Part shown: positions 7,023 to 16,417 of the stretch, piece after piece
Numbering within the stretch: the first letter of the stretch is position 1
Layout of the letters: the number at the start of each line of letters is the position of its first letter
DNA from: Actinotignum schaalii FB123-CNA-2
Lineage (GTDB): Bacteria > Actinomycetota > Actinomycetes > Actinomycetales > Actinomycetaceae
Direction of reading: 5' to 3'
Assembly: GCF_000411135.1 (NCBI RefSeq)
Contig: NZ_KE150263.1
Span: forward strand, 186,001 to 250,000
DNA length: 64,000 bases
The notes under the pieces: model-generated
What the model was told of the DNA's origin: nothing
The model's database searches: none
Seen by the model: only the letters and a program-made list of their open reading frames with translations
Made by a program: the position numbers and the translations under genes

Positions 7023-8636
7023 TTAGAGTACCGCCGGGAAGGCGTTCCAGTACCCCAAGCTCAGGAGCAGGACCGCCTGGGCGCAGAGGGTGAGGAGCGT
7101 GGTGACGCGCGCGATACGCCCCATGCCGGACCGAGCCTTCCAGCTGCGGAAAGCGGCCCGCACGTGCATCCATGCCGCACCCAGCGCCGCCAGGTGGACA
7201 AGAGCAAAACCGCCCTGGACGATGAGGAGATTATGGGAGTAGGTGAGCGCGATATGGGCAACGGCCACCAGGTACACGAGGAAGACCGCCCAGGCACCCA
7301 CCACGGAAAGCGAAGCGAGATTGAGAGCTGCCCCCGATCCGGAGAAATTCGAGAGTCGATGCCCGCGCACCGGAATCCAGCACACCGCCACCAGCACAAT
7401 GCTGAGTCCGAGAAGGGCCACACCACCCAGTGCGATATAGAGCGCCGTTTGGGCGGTGAACCATCCGCCGGCCGTGAGGGTGGGTGCCACGAAGGCCTGC
7501 CGGGGTTGGTCACCGGCCACCCGCGGTTGCGCCGTCGCCGTAAAAGGTAAACCGTTAACCCAATCCGCGGTATCCTGCATAGCTGCCCGAGACAGCTGCC
7601 TGCGGTTGATCTGGAGGCCGTGATCCGCGTCCTTGTAATAGCGCACCGTGAGCGCGCTGTTTCCGGCCTCTTCCAGGTACTCGCTCATCATCTGCGGACC
7701 CTGGATGGTCGGCATGGAATTATCAGCCGTGCCGTAGAGCATGAGAACCGGCATGGTCATCCGCTTCTCATACGGAGCCGCATCAAAATCGATATAGCGG
7801 AAGGTATCAGGACCGAAATCCTGGCCGATAAGTTTTGGAATGGCGGCGCGCAGGCGTTCCGGCGCGTGAATTTCCCGCAGATAGGCGTCGGCCGCGTAGG
7901 CCCCCTGCTGGCGGATCGGCAGCACCGGCGCACTGATAAGCGCCACGTAATTCACCGCCCTCGCGCTGGTGGCGACAATTGGTGCCACGAAGCAGCCTTC
8001 GGATACCGCGTACAGGCCCGAGTGGCGCGCATCAACGTCATCCCAGGAAAGCATCTCGCGGTAGACATCCTCGAAATCCGCGGCGAGCTGGAGGTAGTCG
8101 CGATGCGTCGTCGTATAGTTCGCTACCCGTTTTTCCGGAACCACCGTGACAATCCCGGTGGAAGCAATAGCTTCGGTTTCACGCCCGAAATCACGCGCGG
8201 AGGAGGTACCGGTACCGTGAATGAAAAGCATGCCCGGTACTACCGGTCCCGCACCCACCGGGCGTTTGACGACGGCGGGAATAGGAGTGCCATCCCGCAA
8301 CGTGATGGTGACCGTGCTACTTGCCACCTCGTATGTTCCCAGCCGCGCGGTGGGAACCCCGGTGAAAATTGTGGTATCCGAAGTTTGCGGAGCGATCGCC
8401 GCGGTCATGGGTTGCGGATTCCAGCCCGGGCCGAAAGCGCTCCCGACGAGACCGGCGGCCAGCACCACAATGAGCCAGGTGACGAAACGTTTATGGGTGG
8501 GAAGCCAGCGCCGCCATCCCCGCCGCGCACTGTGTTCTAGATGTTCCGTGCCGTCCATTGCGCTGGCCGGCACCAGGGTGCGCCCCGGCGGCGGATTCTC
8601 GGTGGGCGGGGTGTAGGGAAGATCGGTGAGGCGCAC
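7023..8636 (-). CDS. Membrane-anchored alpha/beta hydrolase with C-terminal membrane domain
   Basis: A 537-residue protein. Residues about 50-70 form a transmembrane anchor (FVTWLIVVLAAGLVGSAFG). The middle is an alpha/beta hydrolase of the dienelactone hydrolase/prolyl-oligopeptidase type: oxyanion strand GMLFIHGTGTSS, nucleophile Ser in YAVSEGCF (first Gly of GxSxG replaced by Ala), acid-residue region VLMLYGTADNSMP and catalytic His in KDADHGLQ. The last 150 residues hold four hydrophobic segments. The hydrolase domain is probably outside the membrane. Substrate unknown. It starts (GTG) 3 bp after era, so it is the last gene of that operon; a second start at Met27 is possible. Confidence 0.75.
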   Translation of the reverse strand: MRLTDLPYTPPTENPPPGRTLVPASAMDGTEHLEHSARRGWRRWLPTHKRFVTWLIVVLAAGLVGSAFGPGWNPQPMTAAIAPQTSDTTIFTGVPTARLGTYEVASSTVTITLRDGTPIPAVVKRPVGAGPVVPGMLFIHGTGTSSARDFGRETEAIASTGIVTVVPEKRVANYTTTHRDYLQLAADFEDVYREMLSWDDVDARHSGLYAVSEGCFVAPIVATSARAVNYVALISAPVLPIRQQGAYAADAYLREIHAPERLRAAIPKLIGQDFGPDTFRYIDFDAAPYEKRMTMPVLMLYGTADNSMPTIQGPQMMSEYLEEAGNSALTVRYYKDADHGLQINRRQLSRAAMQDTADWVNGLPFTATAQPRVAGDQPRQAFVAPTLTAGGWFTAQTALYIALGGVALLGLSIVLVAVCWIPVRGHRLSNFSGSGAALNLASLSVVGAWAVFLVYLVAVAHIALTYSHNLLIVQGGFALVHLAALGAAWMHVRAAFRSWKARSGMGRIARVTTLLTLCAQAVLLLSLGYWNAFPAVL

Positions 8637-8639
8637 GTA

Positions 8640-9548
8640 TCAGAACCCGAGTCGATCCAGCATTTTCGGGTCGCGCTGCCAGTCTTTGGAAACTTTCACG
8701 TGCAAATCGAGATAGACCGGCGTACCGAGCAGCGCCTTAATGGCTTTGCGGGCATCGCGCCCAATCTGGCGCAGGCGGGCACCCCCGCGCCCGATAACAA
8801 TCCCTTTTTGGGAATCGCGTTCCACGTGTAGCGAGGCATGGATGCGCACCAGCGAGCCACCGTTAGGTGCGGTGTCCTCAATAATTTCATCGATGGTAAC
8901 CGCGAGGGAATGCGGAAGTTCTTCGCGCATTTTTTCCAGGCCCGCTTCGCGGATAAGCTCCGCGATAAGGGTTTCTTCGGTTTCATCGGTAATGGCATCC
9001 AGCGGATATAGCGGCGGGGAGACGGGAAGCTGTTTAATAATCTGCTCGGTGAGGAGCTCTACCTGGTCCATCGTGGCGGCGCTGACCGGTACGATCTCCA
9101 CAAAATCGTGGAAAGCCGCCACGGCCGCGATCTTTTCCGCGAGGGCTTCGCGGCTCACCAGATCAGTTTTAGTAATCGCGGCGATCATGGGGACTTTCGC
9201 GCGTACCGCCAGATCGAGGAGGTATTTATCGCCCGGCCCAAGTTTTTCATTCGCGGGAAGGCACATAACAATGGTGTCTACATCGGCGATGGAATCGCGC
9301 ACCATATCACCCAGGCGTTCACCCAGCAGGGTGCGGGGGCGGTGCATCCCGGGGGTATCAACCAGAATCACCTGACCTGCATCCCGAGTCACAATGGCGC
9401 GAATAATACGCCGGGTGGTTTCCGGGCGGGCGCTGGTAATCGCTACCTTCTTGCCCACCATCGCATTGGTGAGGGTTGATTTCCCGGCGTTCGGGCGGCC
9501 CACCACCGAGGCGAACCCGGCCCGAAATTCTGTGTTCTCCACCGTCAT
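8640..9548 (-). CDS. era: GTPase Era
   Basis: Essential GTPase that binds the 3' end of 16S rRNA and couples 30S maturation to growth. In the 302-residue protein the G domain is complete: G1 GRPNAGKST (about residues 17-25), G3 DTPGMH, G4 TKTD, and switch region ETTRR. The C-terminal KH domain carries GIVIGRGGARLRQIGRDAR. It lies between the CorC-like gene (6 bp upstream) and the hydrolase gene, downstream of phoH and ybeY, the usual actinobacterial order. Confidence 0.97.
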   Translation of the reverse strand: MTVENTEFRAGFASVVGRPNAGKSTLTNAMVGKKVAITSARPETTRRIIRAIVTRDAGQVILVDTPGMHRPRTLLGERLGDMVRDSIADVDTIVMCLPANEKLGPGDKYLLDLAVRAKVPMIAAITKTDLVSREALAEKIAAVAAFHDFVEIVPVSAATMDQVELLTEQIIKQLPVSPPLYPLDAITDETEETLIAELIREAGLEKMREELPHSLAVTIDEIIEDTAPNGGSLVRIHASLHVERDSQKGIVIGRGGARLRQIGRDARKAIKALLGTPVYLDLHVKVSKDWQRDPKMLDRLGF

Positions 9549-9554
9549 CGTGTT

Positions 9555-10835
9555 CTAGTCCTCACCATCATCGTCGGTTTCTTCGCGCGCAACGATAATA
9601 GTCGATAACCGGCGCCGGCGCCCTTCGAAACGGTCAGCAACCATGTGAATTCCCGCCACGGTGGTTTCGGCTCCCCGGATGGGAACCCGCCCGATACTCT
9701 TGGCGAAGAGCCCGCCGGCGGTATCAACGTCGTCGTCCTCCAATTCGATTCCGAAGAGGTCACCTAGGTCATCGATGGGCATACGCGCCGGGATGCGGAA
9801 ACTACCCGCCTCGAGCTCTTCCACGGCCGGGAGGGCCCGGTCGTGTTCATCAGAAATTTCTCCCACAAGTTCTTCCACGAGGTCCTCGATGGTAACGAGT
9901 CCGGCGATTCCGCCGTATTCATCCACGACGAGGGCGATATGAACCTGATCGGCCTGCATTTCCCGCATGAGGGTATCGATAATTTTAGTTTCCGGAACGA
10001 AAACTGGTTCGCGTACCAGATCGGCCACCCGCAGGTCATCGTGCTGGTGGCGCCGGTGCACCCGCCGGATCACATCCTTGAGGTAGAGCACCCCGATAAC
10101 GTCATCAATGGATTCCCGGTACACGGGCACCCGCGAGAATCCGGAGCGAGTAAACAATGAGATGGCGCGGTCGAGGGTTTCATCCGCCTCCACCGCGATC
10201 ATATCGGTACGCGGGACCATAACCTCCCGCACCAGGGTGTTCCCCATATCGAAAAGCGATTGCAGGATATCGCGTTCGGCATCATCCAAGGCCTCGGATT
10301 CGGCCACGCGTTCCACCATAACCGCGAGCTGGTCTTCTTGCCGTTGTTCGGCTTCTTCGGGTGAAAATTCGCGTTCCCTGATGAGTAGTGAGAGCAACCA
10401 GGTGAGCGGGGAAAGCCACCAGGTGGCTTTGCGGAGTACCCGCTGGTGGCGTTCCACCCCGAAACTCAGGGGGTTGAAGAAAGCAAAAGCGAGGAGAGCA
10501 AGCACCGTCACGCCGAAGAAAATAGGGAAGATCTGCCACCAGGCAGCTACATCCGTTCCCAGGGCAAAAGTAAAGCAGATTCCGTAGCTGGCCATGAGCA
10601 GGGCCCGCACCACCGCGATGCCCATGGAGGCGGCTGGGCGGCGAGCCATAATTGCCACCACACGTGCCGAACCGCGTTCCTTATGCGCGTACATTTCCGC
10701 GGCTTCGGTGCGGGTCATGCGCCCGAGTGCGGCGCCGACAACCGTGCACCACAAGGAAAGCAGAAGGCACAGGCCTGCGGCGATATAAAACGGGGCGGAG
10801 GGCAGCGTTCCCGCTGCCACGGGTAAGTGATCCAT
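9555..10835 (-). CDS. CNNM/CorC-HlyC family membrane protein with CBS pair
   Basis: A 426-residue protein with an N-terminal membrane domain (hydrophobic segments about 15-38, 75-95 and 98-120), two CBS domains (from VREVMVPRTDMIAVEADE through GGIAGLVTIEDLVEELVGEI) and a C-terminal CorC_HlyC domain (GSFRIPARMPIDDLGDLFGIEL...GGLFAKSIGRVP). The family is linked to Mg2+/Co2+ transport or sensing and was once called haemolysin. The membrane domain is less conserved than usual. It starts 6 bp after ybeY. Confidence 0.9.
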   Translation of the reverse strand: MDHLPVAAGTLPSAPFYIAAGLCLLLSLWCTVVGAALGRMTRTEAAEMYAHKERGSARVVAIMARRPAASMGIAVVRALLMASYGICFTFALGTDVAAWWQIFPIFFGVTVLALLAFAFFNPLSFGVERHQRVLRKATWWLSPLTWLLSLLIREREFSPEEAEQRQEDQLAVMVERVAESEALDDAERDILQSLFDMGNTLVREVMVPRTDMIAVEADETLDRAISLFTRSGFSRVPVYRESIDDVIGVLYLKDVIRRVHRRHQHDDLRVADLVREPVFVPETKIIDTLMREMQADQVHIALVVDEYGGIAGLVTIEDLVEELVGEISDEHDRALPAVEELEAGSFRIPARMPIDDLGDLFGIELEDDDVDTAGGLFAKSIGRVPIRGAETTVAGIHMVADRFEGRRRRLSTIIVAREETDDDGED

Positions 10836-10841
10836 CCTTTC

Positions 10842-11327
10842 TTACACCTCCGTGGGGCGCGGATCGCCTCCCCCGCGTTCCGATAGGAACACGAGGAGGA
10901 GTTGGCGTTGTAAAGCAAACATGGTGTCTTTTTCTTCCGGGGTTGCGTGGTCGTAGCCGAGCAGATGCAAGATCCCGTGGGTGACGAGGAGGAGAATTTC
11001 TTCCGCGGTGGAGTGCCCCATGGCGTGGGCCTGGCGGCTGGCGACCTGCGGGCATACCGCAATATCGCCGAGCATCCCCGGGCGCGGTTCTTCACCCGGT
11101 GGGGCCGGGCGCACCTCATCCATCGGGAAGGACATCACATCGGTGGGACCTTCCAGATCCATCCACGTGACGTGGAGATCCGCCATGGCATCTTCATCGA
11201 GGAGCACGATAGATAGATCCGCCATGGGATGCACCCGCATCTTATCGAGGACGTAGGTAGCTAGCTCCGATATTTCTTCCAGATCCGGAGCCGGACTAAA
11301 ACTCGATTCGTCATTTACTTCAATCAT
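10842..11327 (-). CDS. ybeY: Endoribonuclease YbeY
   Basis: Single-strand-specific endoribonuclease needed for 16S rRNA 3'-end maturation and ribosome quality control. The metal site HGILHLLGYDH (H-x3-H-x5-H) and the arginine-region strand GDIAVCPQVASRQAHAMGHS are visible. At 161 residues it is of usual length. It sits between phoH and the CorC-like gene, its common neighbours. A ribosome site AGGAAAG lies 6 nt before the ATG. Confidence 0.95.
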   Translation of the reverse strand: MIEVNDESSFSPAPDLEEISELATYVLDKMRVHPMADLSIVLLDEDAMADLHVTWMDLEGPTDVMSFPMDEVRPAPPGEEPRPGMLGDIAVCPQVASRQAHAMGHSTAEEILLLVTHGILHLLGYDHATPEEKDTMFALQRQLLLVFLSERGGGDPRPTEV

Positions 11328-11424
11328 GTGGTCTTTCCTGACAACCGTTCCCTAAATTTCCTCGAAACAGTTCTACCGCTACTAGAGTTGCAAGGCACGC
11401 CATTATTCACACCTATCACCCGCG

Positions 11425-12396
11425 CTAACGCTGCCGGGAATCCCAGCGAGCATAAGCATCGATAATTTCGGCAACCAGGCGGTGGCGCACCACGTCCGCC
11501 GAGCTCAGCTCCGAGAAATGAATCCCCGGAACATCACGTAGAATCCGACGCACCACCTGCAATCCGGACACTTTATTCGCACCGAGATCAACCTGGGTGA
11601 TATCGCCTGTCACCACCATCTTAGAGTTGAAGCCGAGCCGGGTGAGGAACATCTTCATCTGTTCGGGTGTGGTGTTCTGCGCCTCGTCCAAAATCACGAA
11701 AGCATCGTTGAGGGTGCGCCCACGCATATATGCCAACGGCGCCACCTCAATGGTGCCCGCGGCCATGAGTTTCGGAATGGAATCGGCATCAAGCATGTCA
11801 TACATGGCATCGTAAAGCGGGCGCAGATACGGATCGATTTTATCGGTGAGGGATCCTGGCAAAAAGCCGAGGGATTCCCCGGCTTCCACCGCCGGGCGCG
11901 TCAAAATAATACGTTTGACCTGCCCGTCATTGAGCGCCACCACCGCTTTGGCCATGGCGAGATAGGTTTTCCCGGTGCCGGCCGGGCCGATCCCGAAAGT
12001 AATATCGTGGGTGTCGATGGCGTCCACGTACGCCTTCTGGCCCAGGCTTTTCGGCCGGATGGTTTTGCCGCGGTTAGATAAAATATCGGTGTGCAGCAGC
12101 GTGGTGGGATGCGCTACGCCGGCGCGCGCAATATCAACTGCGCGGGCGACTGCGTCCCGGGTGAGGATTTCACCTTCGGCGACGACGTCGATTAATTCCC
12201 CGATGAGTGATTCGGCAAAATCAAGCTCGGCAGCCGAGCCGGTCAGGGTGATCCGGTGGCCAAGCACGTGAATAGTGGTGGGGGCCAGCCGTTCTTCCAA
12301 GGTCCGCAGGACGTCATCACGATGCCCGAGCAGCTGAATCATGGAAACTCGGTCCGGTACAACAATGGTGCGCTGGCTGTGTTCTGTGTGCGTCAT
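11425..12396 (-). CDS. phoH: PhoH family ATPase
   Basis: A 323-residue PhoH/YbeZ-type ATPase. An N-terminal KH-like segment (about residues 15-80, TTIHVLGHRITLTGSAAELD) precedes the P-loop domain: Walker A FGIGPAGTGKTYLAMA, Walker B AFVILDEAQNTTPEQMKMFLTRLG, and sensor-like VVTGDITQVDL. YbeZ partners YbeY and assists rRNA processing. The ybeY gene lies 97 bp downstream. The stop of rsmE lies 6 bp upstream of its ATG, with AGGACG as ribosome site. Confidence 0.95.
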   Translation of the reverse strand: MTHTEHSQRTIVVPDRVSMIQLLGHRDDVLRTLEERLAPTTIHVLGHRITLTGSAAELDFAESLIGELIDVVAEGEILTRDAVARAVDIARAGVAHPTTLLHTDILSNRGKTIRPKSLGQKAYVDAIDTHDITFGIGPAGTGKTYLAMAKAVVALNDGQVKRIILTRPAVEAGESLGFLPGSLTDKIDPYLRPLYDAMYDMLDADSIPKLMAAGTIEVAPLAYMRGRTLNDAFVILDEAQNTTPEQMKMFLTRLGFNSKMVVTGDITQVDLGANKVSGLQVVRRILRDVPGIHFSELSSADVVRHRLVAEIIDAYARWDSRQR

Positions 12397-12402
12397 TACG
12401 TC

Positions 12403-13188
12403 CTATAGTAGCGCGCCCAGCGCGCGCACGGTGGCAATACTTGCCAGGGCGTAGGCCCCGGCGGAGGCGCTGCGCAGCACATGCGCGCCCAGGAGCACCG
12501 GGATAGCGCCCGCCGCCTGCAACGACTCCATCTCTTCCGGCGCGATTCCGCCTTCCGGACCGATAATCACGGCCACGGGTCCGGCCACTTGCGCAAAGCT
12601 CACCGTTCCGCGGGCCACCGCCTCAGCCAGGGTAACGTCGGCTTCCTCATGACAGATTAACACGGTGTTCCCGGTAAGGGCCTGGGGCAGCTGCGCCGTC
12701 GTGCTTAAAGAACGGATACGTGGAATGTAGCTGCGCCGTGATTGTTTCGCCGCGGCGCGTGCCGTCGCCTGCCAGCGGGCCCGGCCCTTCTCCTCTTTAT
12801 TTTTCCAAGAAGCGACGCAGCGGGCCGCTTCCCACGGGACGATATCCCACACCCCGTATTCGGTGCAGGTTTCCACCGCTTGTTCGTCGCGGCCGCCCTT
12901 CGCGAGGGCCTGCACCAGGGTGATGGGCCCGGCCGGTTTCGGCTCCGCGCTCACTTCTTGAACACGGGCGCGCACATCATTTTTGGCGACGACGCTCACC
13001 GTGCAGCGGGCCCGCCGGCCCTCCCCATCGGAGAGCAGGATTTCCTCGCCAACCCGGATCCGCATCACGCTGGCGTGGCGTGCTTCTTCACCGGTGAGGC
13101 TCAGTTCCTGGCCCACCCGGAGACAGGCGCCGGCTCCGCCCCCGGGCCGGGTGGCGGGGAAGTCGGCGAAGAAAAGCGGGAGCGTCAC
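12403..13188 (-). CDS. rsmE: 16S rRNA (uracil(1498)-N(3))-methyltransferase
   Basis: SPOUT-fold enzyme that methylates U1498 in helix 44 of 16S rRNA using S-adenosylmethionine. The N-terminal PUA-like part (LSLTGEEARHASVMRIRVGEEILLSDGEG) and the C-terminal trefoil-knot motifs (VAVIIGPEGGIAPEEMESL and VLLGAHVLRSASAGAYAL) are complete. It has 261 residues, near the usual length. Its GTG start overlaps the dnaJ stop by 4 bp. rsmE beside dnaJ is common in Actinobacteria and Firmicutes. Confidence 0.95.
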   Translation of the reverse strand: MTLPLFFADFPATRPGGGAGACLRVGQELSLTGEEARHASVMRIRVGEEILLSDGEGRRARCTVSVVAKNDVRARVQEVSAEPKPAGPITLVQALAKGGRDEQAVETCTEYGVWDIVPWEAARCVASWKNKEEKGRARWQATARAAAKQSRRSYIPRIRSLSTTAQLPQALTGNTVLICHEEADVTLAEAVARGTVSFAQVAGPVAVIIGPEGGIAPEEMESLQAAGAIPVLLGAHVLRSASAGAYALASIATVRALGALL

Positions 13189-14297
13189 AGCGAACTCAAC
13201 CTTTCGCGCAATTTATCGAAGAAGGATTTGCCCTGCTCGGATAGCTGGGCATCCTGCACACTTTCCCCGCGCAGCTCAGCCAGTTCGCGCAGCAGTTCCC
13301 GCTGGCGTTCATCCAGGTCGGTGGGGGTTTTCACCGCGACGGTAATCCGCATATCCCCGCGGCCCTTACCGCGCAAGCGAGCCACGCCCAGGCCCTTGAG
13401 GGTGAGGACTACGCCGGAGGAGGTCCCGGCGGGAATCTCCAACTCCCGGTCCCCATCCAGGGTGGGTATGGTGACGTTGCCGCCCAGGGCCGCGAAAGTC
13501 ATGGGCACCTGGACCTCGCCGAGGAGTTCATCGCCCACCCGCTGGAAAATGGGGTGTTCTTCCACCCGGATTTCCACGAAAATATCGCCGGCCGGGGCGC
13601 CGAAGGTTCCGGCATCGCCCTGGCCGCGCAGGCGGATGCGCATGCCGTTCTCGATGCCAGCCGGGATATCTACGGTGAGGGTTTTTTCTTGGCGGATGCG
13701 CCCGGTGCCGTGGCAGGGACGGCAGGGGTCGGCAATGATGGTACCGTGGCCTTCGCAAGTGTGGCAGGGCACCTGGGTCACCATTTGACCGAAGAGAGAA
13801 TTCGTGACTTGCTGGACCATCCCCTGGCCTTGGCAGGCCCCGCAGGTCACCGGCTGGGAGCCGGCCGCGCAACCGCGGCCCGCACATGTAGGGCATACAG
13901 CGAAGAAGGAGTCGCTTATCTGGCGCTGGGCACCGAAGACCACGTCGGAGAGTTCGATGCTCAAACCGAGAAGTGCATCACGCCCACGTTCCCCTCGCGG
14001 GGTCGGGCCGCCGGCGCGCATACCCGCTCCCCCGAAGAAGGTGGAGAAGATGTCGTTCATATCGAAACCAAAACCGCCGGCTCCGGCTCCCCCGCCGCGC
14101 CCGCCCAGGTCATATTGACGGCGCGAGTCCGGGTTGGAAAGCACCGTATACGCTTCATTGACTTCCTTATAGCGTTCAGCGGCTTCCGGACCGGCGTGAT
14201 CCGGGTGTAATTTGCGCGAAAGGCGCAGGTACGCTTTGCGGATTTGCTCCTGGCTCGCATCACGTTCCACCCCGAGGGTTTCGTAAAAATCAGCCAC
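13185..14297 (-). CDS. dnaJ: Chaperone DnaJ
   Basis: Type I Hsp40 co-chaperone that delivers unfolded proteins to DnaK and stimulates its ATPase. The J domain has the HPD triad in SRKLHPDHAG, followed by a Gly-rich region (GGRGGGAGAGGFGFDMNDIF), four zinc-finger repeats (CPTCAGRGC, CGACQGQG, CHTCEGHG, CRPCHGTG) and two substrate-binding beta domains. The 370-residue length is typical. It lies 110 bp downstream of hrcA and is probably under the CIRCE operator at 15491-15517; this is the DnaJ2-type paralogue usually paired with hrcA. Confidence 0.97.
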   Translation of the reverse strand: MADFYETLGVERDASQEQIRKAYLRLSRKLHPDHAGPEAAERYKEVNEAYTVLSNPDSRRQYDLGGRGGGAGAGGFGFDMNDIFSTFFGGAGMRAGGPTPRGERGRDALLGLSIELSDVVFGAQRQISDSFFAVCPTCAGRGCAAGSQPVTCGACQGQGMVQQVTNSLFGQMVTQVPCHTCEGHGTIIADPCRPCHGTGRIRQEKTLTVDIPAGIENGMRIRLRGQGDAGTFGAPAGDIFVEIRVEEHPIFQRVGDELLGEVQVPMTFAALGGNVTIPTLDGDRELEIPAGTSSGVVLTLKGLGVARLRGKGRGDMRITVAVKTPTDLDERQRELLRELAELRGESVQDAQLSEQGKSFFDKLRERLSSL

Positions 14298-14407
14298 ATT
14301 TCTCCCGTCTTTGTTATGTTCTGCGCCCGCCCGCGCCCCGGCGTGCTACCTAGCTGATGAGTGCCCGTTCAAAGGCCGTGCTCCCAGCTGCTGTGGTACC
14401 ACCGCAC

Positions 14408-15427
14408 TTATGACTGCCCGGATAGAATACCGGATAGATAGTGAGCAACGGCGCGCACCGCCGCGATATTCCCGGGATAGTCCATCCGGGTAGGACCAAC
14501 CACGCCCACCCGGGCCACTTCATGCCCGGCTACTTCGTAACTTGAGGAAACCACCGACGTTTCGCTCAGGTTTTCATGGTCATTTTCCACTCCGATGGAT
14601 ACTGCCACATCAGTTTCCATCGCGGCGAGGAGGCGCAAGAGCACTACCTGTTCTTCCAGGGCATCCAGCACCGGGGAAATCGAGTGGAGGAAATCCACCG
14701 AATGGCGGGAAAGATTGGCGGTTCCGGCCATGGTGAGGCGATCCTCCGCGCCGGTATGCACCGCGGTGGTGAGCGCCGCCGCAATATCACGCAGGGCTGC
14801 GGAGACTTCCGGTTCACTCCGCTCGGCGATCTCCGCGAGCACTCCAACTGCGGTGGTGAGCGGCTGACCGTTACAGCGGGCGGTCACCTCCCGGCTTACC
14901 GCATCCACATCCAGGCCCTCCAGGTGTGCAGGCACCGCAATAACGCGCTGCTCTACCCGCCCCGCGCTGGTAATAACCACGAGGAGAATGCGGGTAGCGC
15001 CGAGCCAAATAAGTTCCAGGTGGCGCAAGAGAGCTTTATCCAGGGCCGGGTATTGGATAACCGCGACCTGCTGGGTGAGGTGGGACAGCAGGCGCGCGGC
15101 GCGATCCAGCACATCATCAAGATCCACGGCGGCATCCAGGATTTGGCTAATAGCGCGCCGTTCTGCCCGGGAGAGCGGTTTGACGGTGGTGAGGGAGTCC
15201 ACGAAAGCCCGGTAGCCAGCATCGGTAGGGATGCGCCCGGCCGAGGTATGCGGATGGGTGAGCAGCCCGGCTTCTTCCAGGACCGCCATATCATTGCGGA
15301 CGGTGGCCGGGGAAACTCCCAGAGCGTAGCGTTCCACGAGAGCCTTGGACCCCACCGGTTCGCGGGTGGTGACGTAATCGCGCACAATCGCCTCAAGAAC
15401 GCGCCCGCGCCGATCTTCTGCCGCCAC
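14408..15427 (-). CDS. hrcA: Heat-inducible transcription repressor HrcA
   Basis: Represses heat-shock genes by binding CIRCE. The 339-residue protein has an N-terminal winged helix (REPVGSKALVERYALGVSPATVRNDMAVLEEAGLLTHPHTSAGRIPTD region) and the C-terminal GAF-like dimer domain ending in VGVVGPTRMDYPGNIAAVRAVAHYLS. The GTG start at 15427 has GGGGAGGAAGG 6 nt upstream. The CIRCE element 64 bp upstream indicates autoregulation. It heads the long minus-strand operon continuing to era. Confidence 0.97.
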   Translation of the reverse strand: MAAEDRRGRVLEAIVRDYVTTREPVGSKALVERYALGVSPATVRNDMAVLEEAGLLTHPHTSAGRIPTDAGYRAFVDSLTTVKPLSRAERRAISQILDAAVDLDDVLDRAARLLSHLTQQVAVIQYPALDKALLRHLELIWLGATRILLVVITSAGRVEQRVIAVPAHLEGLDVDAVSREVTARCNGQPLTTAVGVLAEIAERSEPEVSAALRDIAAALTTAVHTGAEDRLTMAGTANLSRHSVDFLHSISPVLDALEEQVVLLRLLAAMETDVAVSIGVENDHENLSETSVVSSSYEVAGHEVARVGVVGPTRMDYPGNIAAVRAVAHYLSGILSGQS

Positions 15428-15490
15428 CTGTATCCTTCCTCCCCGTGCCGTGGAACCGCGGCGTTGCCCGTAGCCTTACCCCGACCCCAC

Positions 15491-15517
15491 TCAGCACTCT
15501 ATACCTTCGAGTGCTAA
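15491..15517. promoter_or_regulatory. CIRCE operator (HrcA binding site)
   Basis: Inverted repeat of the CIRCE form TTAGCACTC-N9-GAGTGCTAA: the plus strand reads TCAGCACTC, nine bases, then GAGTGCTAA. One of 18 arm positions differs from consensus. It lies between hrcA and the divergent DUF3097 gene, overlapping a TATAGAGT -10-like sequence of hrcA. Confidence 0.93.
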
Positions 15518-15544
15518 TTCTACGCGGGGCGGACCCTGAGCGCA

Positions 15545-15550
15545 TACCCT
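15545..15550 (+). promoter_or_regulatory. -10 box of the DUF3097 gene
   Basis: TACCCT ends 6 nt before the GTG at 15557, the spacing seen at other leaderless-type starts here. It lies 28 bp from the CIRCE element. Confidence 0.5.
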
Positions 15551-15556
15551 TAGAGC

Positions 15557-16417
15557 GTGATGTTCTCTGCTACCGGAATGCCTGATCGCTACGGCGACGA
15601 CGTGCTCGCTCGCGATCCGCACGACCACCGCCGCCCCTCCCGCCCCGTACCGGCCGCGCCCGGCCTCCTCATTGAAGACGTGGCCTCCGGTTTTGTGGGC
15701 GAAGTGCTCACGGTGGGGAAAGTTGCAGGGCGCTGGCAGATGGAACTGGAGGGCCGCGGCGGGGTGCGCCGTTCCTTCCCGTTGGGCAAAGGCTATTGGA
15801 TCGAGGGGGAGCCAGTGGAGATCACCGTCCCGAAAGTGGAGATTCCGCGCGGCCGGCTCCTGACCGCCTCCGGTTCTTTTCACGTGCAGGCACGGGCACG
15901 CGTCGCGCGCGCCTCACGTATCTGGGTGGAAGGTAAGCACGACGCCGAACTGGTGGCCAAGATCTGGGGTGAAGATCTAGCCCTCGAAGGAGTAGTGGTC
16001 GAAGAATTACTCGGGGTGGATAATCTGGAGACCGTAGTAAAGGAAACTGCCCCTGACAATGAGCACCGCCTGGGTGCGCTGGTGGATCACTTGGTTCCCG
16101 GCTCTAAGGAATCGCGGATCGCGGCGCGGGTGGCCGGCCCGGGAGTACTGGTACTAGGACACCCATATATTGATGTGTGGCAGGCTATTAAACCGGCCGC
16201 GGTGGGCTTGCGGGCCTGGCCGGAGGTACCGCGCGGGGAAGATATTAAGATCGGCACCCTGCGCCGCCTCGGTTGGCCCCACGAAACCCCCGAAGATATT
16301 GGCCGGGCCTGGTCCCATATTCTCGCCTGCGTGCATTCGTATAAAGACATTGAACCCGCACTGCTGGGTCGCATGGAAGAACTCATCGATTTCGTCACCG
16401 CTGCCGGCACCCGGTAG
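15557..16417 (+). CDS. DUF3097 family protein
   Basis: A 286-residue actinobacterial protein of unknown function, recognised by its family pattern DRYGDDVLARD near the start, GYWIEGEPVEITVPK, the RIWVEGKHDAELVAKIWGEDL segment and HPYIDVWQAIKP. The WVEGKHDAELV and LVLGHPYIDVWQ segments resemble a Toprim-like fold, which is inference. No signal peptide or membrane segment. The start is taken at a GTG at 15557 six nt after a TACCCT box; the Met at 15578 is an alternative. It shares its upstream region with hrcA, so HrcA may control it. It is a usual neighbour of hrcA and hemW in Actinobacteria. Confidence 0.88.
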   Translation: MMFSATGMPDRYGDDVLARDPHDHRRPSRPVPAAPGLLIEDVASGFVGEVLTVGKVAGRWQMELEGRGGVRRSFPLGKGYWIEGEPVEITVPKVEIPRGRLLTASGSFHVQARARVARASRIWVEGKHDAELVAKIWGEDLALEGVVVEELLGVDNLETVVKETAPDNEHRLGALVDHLVPGSKESRIAARVAGPGVLVLGHPYIDVWQAIKPAAVGLRAWPEVPRGEDIKIGTLRRLGWPHETPEDIGRAWSHILACVHSYKDIEPALLGRMEELIDFVTAAGTR

